Assembly (NCBI GenBank): GCA_015680685.1
Contig: MNCI01036682.1
Span: forward strand, 62,001-126,000
Source of the DNA: Gnetum montanum
Taxonomy: Eukaryota; Streptophyta; Gnetopsida; Gnetales; Gnetaceae
Length of the DNA stretch: 64,000 bases
Direction: 5' to 3'
The notes under the pieces were generated by a model that was not told the DNA's origin, did not search any database, and saw only the letters and a list, made by a program, of their open reading frames with translations. Below are positions 56,725 through 64,000 of this stretch, in pieces. The number at the start of each line of letters is the position of its first letter. Positions within the stretch are counted from its first letter, which is position 1. A program made the position numbers and the translations under genes.

Positions 56725-57150
56725 TATCAATTAAATAACTAAAAGTAGTAAATGCATGAATAGATATCTAAACTATCCAGAATGTTGTAAGGTTTATCAA
56801 GAAGCTCATCCTTATTACCATATACACTATCATGCTCAAGTACAACAATGCTTGAATGGAGATTTGTACAATCAGTGACTCTTGCTACAAGCACTTAGGA
56901 AAATATTCTAACTTTTCAATGGAAAAACTATAAGAGTTTGGCTACTACTATCAATTAGATCCCCATAAACATGGTTAGGAGCTCATATTTATAGTTTTTG
57001 CTCTAGGGTTGTGTTGACAAGGCCATGTCAATGTAGCAAATGCTACGTTAATGCAACCTTGTTGATGGGCAACACCACATAAATGGGACCCCATCGACAA
57101 GGCTAGGTCAATAAGGGTCCATCGATGTGACACTTTGATGCTTCATCATA
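56725..57150 (-). repeat. 3' LTR of the right Athila-like element, U3-side part only
   Basis: Matches the half of the family-1 LTR next to the polypurine tract (GCTACAAGCACTTAGGAAAATATTC; TATA box at 56986-56993) and ends GCTTCATCA. The other half is missing at the joint with LTR-c. Confidence 0.8.
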
Positions 57151-57165
57151 CCTCCACAACTAAAG
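57151..57165 (-). other. Polypurine tract
   Basis: Minus strand TTAGTTGTGGAGGTA before the LTR start. The usual GGGGG has one substitution (GGAGG). Confidence 0.6.
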
Positions 57166-57359
57166 GAAAATTTTTTATCAAGTTCTTTCAAAAAATTGAG
57201 AAGGTATGGGGTTATTGACTGACTCTTAACGAAACTACTGACTTGACAAAATTAAGTGCCCAAGTGTATAAATAAACAAATTTCAAAAATTGTGGTGTTC
57301 ATGACACAAAATTAAAAACCATGATGTGACTACAAAAATTTAAATAGCACATCCTCTAA

Positions 57360-60330
57360 TAGTGTGAAGATAGTGGTGAAGATCTGATAGTCCTAGGTGG
57401 TGGAGGCTCTTGAGACTCTAAAGGACCTTCACTAGCTTTAGGCACGTTCGATGGTTGAGGCAATTATGGCTATCCTACTGTAGCTGCAAGATTCAATGGA
57501 AGGTGAAAGGCATCAAGCAATGTCTTCATCTTCTTCTCCTTGCTCTAGGGATCATTCATAATCCACACAACATAACGAATGTGGGTTGGAACAGGGACAT
57601 CCCATAAACAAGGCATTATTAGGAACATTTTCTTCACATTGATAAACCAGGCAGCAAACTATTTATGTTTGATGTTAAACACCTTGACTGTGTTCTGCAA
57701 CTCTTGGTAGTCATTCATCATTCTGGACAGGTTCTAGGTAGTTGATCGTTGATTTGTGAAGCATGCCTTGAGAACATTGAGTTCAACGTTAGCCATCACA
57801 AACTTATCCTTAGTGTCCTTGTGGTGCTTGAACTTGGCCTTGCATAGTGAGTACGAGCTGGCCACCTACTTTTTCAATTTAGACCATAGTCGTCCAATAG
57901 TTAACATTGCCAAATTTTCATAATAGAGATTGGCAAGCTTCATGTACTCTATCATATCCTCGATTTGCAACTCCTTTATGCAAATTTCTGCCTCATTGTA
58001 GGCATCTATCCCATCAACAATGGATTGCCAAACTTCTCTACCTTGCTAGAGGACTTCATGCATTTTCATCTTTGCCAACTAGATGTGCTTTTTGTTTCTT
58101 CTTTTTGTATAGCAACTTGCTCTCTATAATGGTCCTTGACTCTCTTAAATTTGAGAGCCTTTGATTTCTAAGTGGCTACTTCAATCATAGTTTTCTAGCA
58201 AAGGGCGCGGACTTCCTCCATGGAGAGATTCCTATTTTTTGTTGCCAATTTTCTTAATTTTATGTTTGCTCTGGCCAATGACTCCTACTATTGATGGATA
58301 AATTTTTTAACTATTACTTGTGTGCATTAACATTCCGCAAGCAATGATTCTCCATGGTCAATTGTATGTTCTCCTGATGGGTCTGATCCAAGGCCTTATG
58401 AATCATGTGTTGTGTGGCCTGTACTAAGGATCAATAGAACACTACCATCTTTGTCATACCCTCAACCCCTTTGAGCTTGGTGCAAAGACATTTCATAGCT
58501 TCATCTCTTGTAAGTGCTAGGTTGATAAATGTGGGATCGGCAATTTGGACTCTTAGTTAGGAAACTTCCATAGCCAAGTGTTTGTTCTGCTCTTTGGCTA
58601 TTGTAAGTTGTCCCTCTAATATAATATTTTTGTCACTTACCTTCAATAGCTTGACTAGGTTGTAGTGATATTATCTAGAAGGTCAAAGAAATCTAGAAGT
58701 AGTTGCTTAGTTCCCACTAGTTAGTCCAGTAGTTCCTCATGTTGTGCTACACTTATTCTGCCACTTATAGTTCTTGTGGAAATTTTCACATCTTTCAGTG
58801 CAATGATGTCTAGTACAAATGCCATAGGTGCATTGAGCATTTCAGAAATTTGATTAGTGAACACTTCTACTATGGTCTCTTGTCCTTGGTGCTACATCAC
58901 CAATACAGTTGCCCCCTCATCCTCTTCCAAGTGCACCAAGAAGGTTGCAACATTCCTAGAAATTTCTAGGAGTGGTTTTTATTCTATGAAAGATACTATG
59001 GCCTCTCTAGCGTTTTGATTCAACCTTATGTACAACTGCGTTCTTTGAGCTAAGAAAATGGGTCCACCCTCACCAATCAAATTGATTATTTAGGCCACCT
59101 CATTAAGGTGACTCGTACCTAGTCTATATATAGATAGGTCCCCACCACTTGTGTCTGCTCTTTGCTCTTGTTCATTCAAGAGTCATTCTCTATATTCTTG
59201 CAACCATTGGGCAATTGTAGTAATTTTTGGCATTGTTGTCTAAGTGGTAGTTGGAGGTGGTGATCATTGCTCGTCTTCTTGAATTATAGTCGCAGGCATC
59301 TTGTCCTTCATCATTTTCACCCAATTGGTGGTTGGGACAATTCTGATAGTGTCATTGGTTTAATGGACTATCCCTCCCCTTTGATAATTTTTTTTGATGA
59401 GGAATGGGAAGGGGAGTGCCTTCCTTCTGCATTCATTTTTTTAAATTGCTTCTCCATCTCCAAATAGATCAATTGCGAAAGGTTGACTAGGAATCTCCTA
59501 CTCAGAGTGGCACATGCATGGGTAGAGAAGGTAGTGATTTTTCTTGGCCTCACCATGGGATTAGGGTGGAAGGCCACAATCTTGTAATAAATCCTCTTTG
59601 CCAATGTGAGCATGCCAAAATCCTTGTAGTCGACACCATAGCACCGTTGCACCCATTCTTTCTTGATGCTTGGATTAGCCTACACTAGAATTTTAGTCAA
59701 ATTTGCCCCTATTTCAGGCAACCCAAGCACTGTAGCAATGTCCTATGTCGAGTAGGACACTGAGATGTCCTTGATTTTCACTATGGATTTAGCCTACCTA
59801 TTTTTCTAGAATAGGAATGTTTCTTCCATGTACCACTCCCTAGTGGAAGAGATGATTGGACACATGGGAGAGGGCTTCAGTTGGTTCTGTACTTCTCTTG
59901 GTGCATGCTCTAGGAAAGGGCAAAAATTTAAACCTTAGAGTATCAATTTTTGGACCTCCCTTAATTTAATTTAATTTAAACAAGCCTTTGTTAAGGTCAT
60001 TTTGAGGTTTGCTAGTTGTGTTGGTGTGTCATCCCGATGGGAGTTTTCTATTACTACTACTGCTAGTTTTAGAATCTATTTGATAGATTCCACTTCTACC
60101 TCCTCCCTAAGAGGATCTATGATGTGGGTTATCAATGGTCCTTCTTAGGGCTATTCTTGGTCTCTTCCCATTCTAGGTTGTTTCTCACTTGGTTTGAATG
60201 GTCCTTCTTCCTACATATGCTTTCCATTGGGTGTCATTTGTGGTCACAACACATTCATGGATTAGTAGGTATAATGTGTAACTTTAAATTTTTGAATACA
60301 TTTTCTCATTAGTTTGTTAGTTACACTTTG
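57360..60330 (-). pseudogene. Env-position coiled-coil ORF of the right element, broken
   Basis: Minus strand, longest of the three copies. From its C-terminal end: PPPPRT near 57400; AWFINVKKMFLIMPCLWDVP near 57600, matching AWYVKANQMFLQLPCSWEVP of the copy at 2-727; long charged helical stretches through 58000-59000; and the frame 59652-59368 with YYKIVAFHPNPM and LIYLEMEKQFKKM. Frequent stops. The Trp-Pro block and the tail show these copies were one protein-coding ORF. No domain recognised. Confidence 0.6.
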
Positions 60331-60849
60331 GCTAAGGTTGGACCATGGTAGATTAATTATTTTATTATTATTTTATTAATTATTTATTATAATTTTCACT
60401 AGAGCTTGTTGGAAAGGTTTAACTCTTTTCATTTAGTGTTTAATAGTTGATGCTTTAGTTAAACCTTTGTGGGAGTTAGAAAAAATTGTGAAAACATTTT
60501 TTGTCAAAAATGGTACATTTGTGGTCCCCAAAATGTAGAGCTTACCTCTAGTAGCTACAAGGTCAAAGAATGGAATGATTTGGATAAACAATTTGTGAGT
60601 TATGGGCTTTAGAAGGTTCTAGGCTCTGAAAAATTGAAAAAATCCTTTGGTGTTTGTGAGGAAATGTAAAATTTTCAAAATGGGGTCACATATATATATA
60701 GTATTTCTGCCTTATGTCAATGGGTCTACTTTGTTGATGGGGCCCTGTATATAGGGCCCATCAGTCGAAATTTCCAAACATGAATATCTCAAAAAATATA
60801 ATGAATTTTTTAATGAAATTGAGGTTCATGGAATCCTAGAAAAGCTACG
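60331..60849. other. AT-rich interior sequence, no gene recognised
   Basis: Includes a TTATTATTATTTTATT stretch (60359-60393) and GTCAATGGGTCTACTTTGTTGATG (around 60716), a motif also present in the family-1 LTRs at 25190 and 57100. Confidence 0.4.
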
Positions 60850-61394
60850 AATATGACAAAATCATTGAAGAGGATCTTTAAAAGCTCAAAAATTAAAAAT
60901 TTTGATCGAGAATGCATTTAATGAACAAAATTTGTAAAGGAACACACGGTGTAATGTAGAAGATGGATGTATGAAAGATTTTGGTTACAAGAATGCCTAA
61001 GGATAAGATGCTTAACAAACACAACCAAGAGATATGCAAGTGGATCCTCCCCATAGTAGGCACATTCCTTGTTTTCCTTTGCATAACCTCAACCTAAGGA
61101 GTCTATGGGCCCCATAGGTGATTAATGATCAATGAAAGTTAAGGACTAAAACCCAAAAGATTTTACTTAAGAATTCAAATATGTTAGACCAAAACACAGA
61201 ATCAAGAACATGGACACCCATAGCAAGGTGAAGTATAGTAAGCATAGATGGATAATAGAGAAGGTGGAATGGAATTTCAAACTAAGGTCATAAGAAGTAC
61301 CTTGTGGAGTTCATGTTTAAAATGACTGAAGAAGATCCATCCTTAGTCCAGACCAAAACCAACTGCTTTCAGTGACTTTGCATCACCACTCCAA
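60850..61394 (-). other. Conserved 3' noncoding block
   Basis: Same block as 3840-4330. No coherent frame in either copy. Confidence 0.6.
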
Positions 61395-62280
61395 GATCGA
61401 TCCACCCCCTCGAGATACAAGAGTGGTCCCATAAAATAACCACCATTCCATAAAGAGAAGAAAAGAGAAGTAGGAAGTGAGATAGGGCCTTAGTCAGAGG
61501 GGACCTTTAGGCATGGGTGCATGTCTTTCTAGTCCCATAAACCAGTGCTTGTAGCCCATTTATTTATCTAAGAAATGTGCTTTAAATTTCCATCATGTGT
61601 TTTGCTTTTTTTTGTTTTTTTTTATTTTTTTTTTGTTTTTATTTTGAATTTTTTTGGATGGGAACCACACCATGTAAAGACTTTATTTGACTTTCTATTA
61701 GTGGTTGGAATGAAACAATAAGAGATTAATGAGAAACACTCAAGCATTGAAGTGCTTAGAAGAGTACGAAGAGTACCAAGTCCCCTTGAAGTCACACCCT
61801 ATTCAAACCTTTGAATCTTTTCCAATTCTAGAAACTACCAAGGTCATGAATTTATTAAAAGTTGGTTTAATGAAAGGGACCTCAAATTTCAAAAAATCAT
61901 AGAATTTGTAAATGGGTGGATGTCATGGACTCATTGCCTATTCCATGAAAAAGAAACCATGACTAAGCCATCAATACAAAAATTTAAAAATAGAAATTAG
62001 ACATTAGCAAACAAAACATGAAGCACAAAACACCATTAATAGAAACCATAGCACCACTATGTCCTGTTGGCAATAAAGCAATTTTATTAGCAAAACTCTA
62101 AAAATCACACTCAAACACAACAAAGTAAAATATATAAGAAAATGTATAATATCCAAGAAAGATGCAAATGTACTAATGATGGTGTAAAACAAAAAATGGT
62201 GTAAAATAGGAAGAAGTTCTAAAATGAAAAAAAAAAATGTAAAAAAAAAAGTAGAAAAAACTGAGGGGCCATATTGATTA
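61395..62280 (-). other. Segment absent from the complete Athila-like copy
   Basis: Lies between points equivalent to about 4350 in the other element. The part 61490-61950 is the inverted partner of 25985-26376. Contains poly-T (61607-61640). The minus frame 62354-62004 is Phe/Leu-rich and overlaps the integrase end; probably not a gene. Confidence 0.5.
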
Positions 62281-63560
62281 TTAGCATGGATAGCAATCTT
62301 CCCCATGACTAAGTTGAAAGGATGAGATTTGAAAAATTGAGCGTGCTTGTCCATCCATTGAGGTGTTCATTGCACTATCCTGCATCGGTTCATGGAAAAG
62401 CTTCACTTGTTTGTATATGGTCATGGCCCTAAAGGGAAAGGTTTTAGCAATTAAATATGGTCCTTCCCACAACATTTGAAATTTGATTTTCCAAGGTACA
62501 TGTGTGGGGTTCCAGTAGAGAACCTTATCTCTAGATTGGAATTTTACTTTCTATCTTCTCAGGTCATGTGGTTACTTGTTGAATGCCTTGTGTACTTCAT
62601 TCAAATATAGGGCCATTAATCAATTCTCATCTAGTAAATTGAGGTTGATCAATCTTTCTTTTTGTGCTAGACTTAGGTTAAGATTTAGGTTATAGATTGT
62701 TGAGAGTGTATGAAGCTCAGATTCAATCGGAAGCATTAGAAGTTTTCTATACAATAACTTGTAGGGAGAGTAGCCAATAGGGAGTTTCCATGTTGAGAAG
62801 TAGGTCCATAGGAAATCATTGAGTTTTGTGCTCTAGTCTCTCCTATATTTGTGTATGGTCCTTGTTATGATCTTTGTAATCTCCCTATTAGTTACCTCTA
62901 CTTGACCATTGGCTTGGGGATGATAAGGTGTTGTTAATTTATGTTCAACCCCCAAGTGTTGCATCAGTTTTCTAAAAGCGACACTCATGAAGTGAGTCCC
63001 ATTATTTGAAATTAGTGCACATGGCTCCCCAAACCTGTTTACAACATGTTATTATACAAATCTAGCAGTAGTGGATAATGTACAATCGATGATGGCTACT
63101 ACTTCAGCTCATTTGGTATAGTCGTTGACTGCTATGATATATGCCTTTCCCTTATACATGGGTGTGATGGAACCCATGAAGTCAATGCCCCATATGTTAA
63201 AGGGCTCCAGTTATTGAATTCATTGTTAAGGATATTCCATTCAAGTGGTCATCCCACCATCTTGTTGACAACATTCACAAGATTGAATAAGCTAGTGGGC
63301 ATCTCTGAAGATTGTGGAACAATAGTATTCTACCATTAGGATTTTTATGTCCGTGTGCCTCCCTACATAGTGGCCTCCACAAGGGCCTTCATGAGCATCC
63401 TAGAAAACACATGGTTGATCTATATCAGGGACATACCAATAAACCAAGTCATCGGTGCACATCTTGTAAAGGTGTCCATTGATTTTCATAAAGTACTTTT
63501 CTCAATGAAGAAACTATTGTTTCTTCCTAAAGTCTAGATCTTGTGGCATCTCCTAAGTGA
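62281..63560 (-). pseudogene. Integrase of the right Athila-like element, broken
   Basis: Minus strand. Zinc-finger part near 63550-63250; core at 63200-62850 (FGEPCALISNNGTHF, then TTPYHPQANGQVEVTNREIT); C-terminal part (LNLLDEN, VKFQSRDKVLYWNPTHVPWK, MLWEGPYLIAKTF at 62475-62430). Less decayed than the copy at 4560-5560, but with stops in the core. As there, NNG replaces DNG. Confidence 0.8.
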
Positions 63561-64000
63561 GAAGATAAGTGAGGATGTCATCATACCATTTTTTTTCTAT
63601 GGGCACTTGGTCATTTATTGATCCTATAAAGAGGAGTTTGTCTAAAAACTTATTAGAGACTAGGCTCTCCTCCTCTTTATTATCCAATTTTAATCGATAG
63701 AGGTGGTCAATGATCACATTCTCAGACCCTTTCTGATCTACCATCATAAGAAAAAATTCTTGCAAGATCACAAGCCATTGTATGATACAAGTGCTCACCG
63801 TTGGCTTATTCATTAAGAAGTGGATGGCACTATGGTCTATGTGCACAAATACTTTGTAATCAAGCACATGGTGCTTGAACTTTTCAAAATCATACACCAC
63901 TACCATTAACTCTTTCTCAATTGTGGTGTAATTCAACTGTGCATCCACAATGCTTCAACTTGCATAGTGGATGTAATATGAACATTTTTTATCATCCAAT
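63553..64000 (-). pseudogene. RNase H of the right Athila-like element, partial at window edge
   Basis: The minus-strand open frame 63948-63553 (131 residues) encodes LNYTTIEKELMVVVYDFEKF, KHHVLDYKVFVHIDHSAIHF, then IIQWLVILQEFFLMMVDQKG and DHLYRL. The D-H pair is retained as IDH. It continues beyond the edge toward RT. It is the most intact pol fragment in the window. Confidence 0.85.

Larger units (their letters stand above)
56725..64000 (-). mobile_element. Athila-like element running off the right edge
   Basis: In plus coordinates: a truncated 3' LTR (56725-57150), polypurine tract, env-position coiled-coil ORF (57360-60330), 3' noncoding block (60850-61380), an 0.9-kb segment missing from the copy at 2417-11559, integrase (62280-63560) and RNase H (63553 to the edge). 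RT, gag and 5' LTR lie beyond 64000. Confidence 0.85.

Noticed and set aside
26378-56729. Target-site duplication around the whole Tat array
   Set aside because: The flanks ATATT and TATCA do not match at the TG...CA borders; only a one-mismatch match appears if a border is moved, and the wider flanks are unrelated.
62004-62354. 116-codon Phe/Leu-rich minus-strand frame that looks membrane-like
   Set aside because: Arises from A-rich noncoding DNA (long poly-A/T) and overlaps the integrase C-terminal frame.

Overview
The window looks like repeat-dense nuclear DNA of a seed plant with a large genome. A gymnosperm is my guess, not a demonstration. It holds one recognisable host gene: a five-exon, minus-strand DNA-3-methyladenine glycosylase I (TAG-type) gene at 17532-19393. 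All its splice junctions keep frame, giving a 395-residue protein. Almost everything else is decayed Ty3/gypsy LTR retrotransposon sequence, layered by insertion and recombination. I saw no rRNA or tRNA genes, no CRISPR array, and nothing prokaryotic or organellar.

Two element families dominate. Family 1 is Athila-like: RT has MPFGLC, FMDDF and FLDGY motifs, the primer site resembles a tRNA-Asp complement, LTRs are about 0.8-0.9 kb, and the polypurine tract reads GTGGGGGTA. It occurs as (i) the 3' end of a plus-strand copy at 1-1803; (ii) a complete but decayed minus-strand copy at 2417-11559 with a 5-bp target duplication CTAAT; (iii) a minus-strand 3' end at 21692-25160; (iv) a plus-oriented LTR at 25161-25984; (v) a minus-strand copy from 56725 past the right edge; and (vi) a head-to-head pair of LTR ends near 20.5-20.8 kb. 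Copies i, iii and v carry an extra coiled-coil ORF between integrase and the 3' LTR, the position of env-like ORFs in Athila elements.

Family 2 is Tat-like (Ogre/Retand type). Its LTRs are about 1.7 kb and run TGAAACACC...TTACA. The primer site begins TGGTGCTAGAAGG, the polypurine tract is AAAAAGGGGCCA, and there are two RNase H domains. A solo LTR with perfect GAAAC target duplications lies at 12662-14380, inserted in the integrase zinc finger of a third, older gypsy element. The large block 26383-56724 reads LTR, internal, LTR, internal, LTR on the minus strand, a tandem array with LTR left borders at 26383, 40808 and 55231. The left internal region keeps the gag core but has lost RT, RNase H and integrase. 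The right one keeps these but has lost the gag core.

Both internal regions of the array carry a 6-7 kb block between protease and RT. It holds a plus-strand (antisense to the element), apparently intron-containing ORF series preceded by a TATA-like site and bordered by a minisatellite. A second minisatellite with the same GCTAGTTTAA core follows integrase. A short inverted motif of the type CTACGCTCT/AGAGCGTAG recurs in the LTRs, leaders and antisense block. This antisense cargo and its arrays are the least familiar biology in the window.

Layout: 1-2416 family-1 3' end and spacer; 2417-11559 complete family-1 element; 11565-14500 old gypsy integrase split by a solo LTR; 14.5-17.4 kb little recognisable; 17.4-19.6 kb host gene; 19.6-21.7 kb intergenic plus LTR palindrome; 21.7-26.4 kb family-1 pieces; 26.4-56.7 kb Tat-like tandem array; 56.7-64 kb family-1 element.
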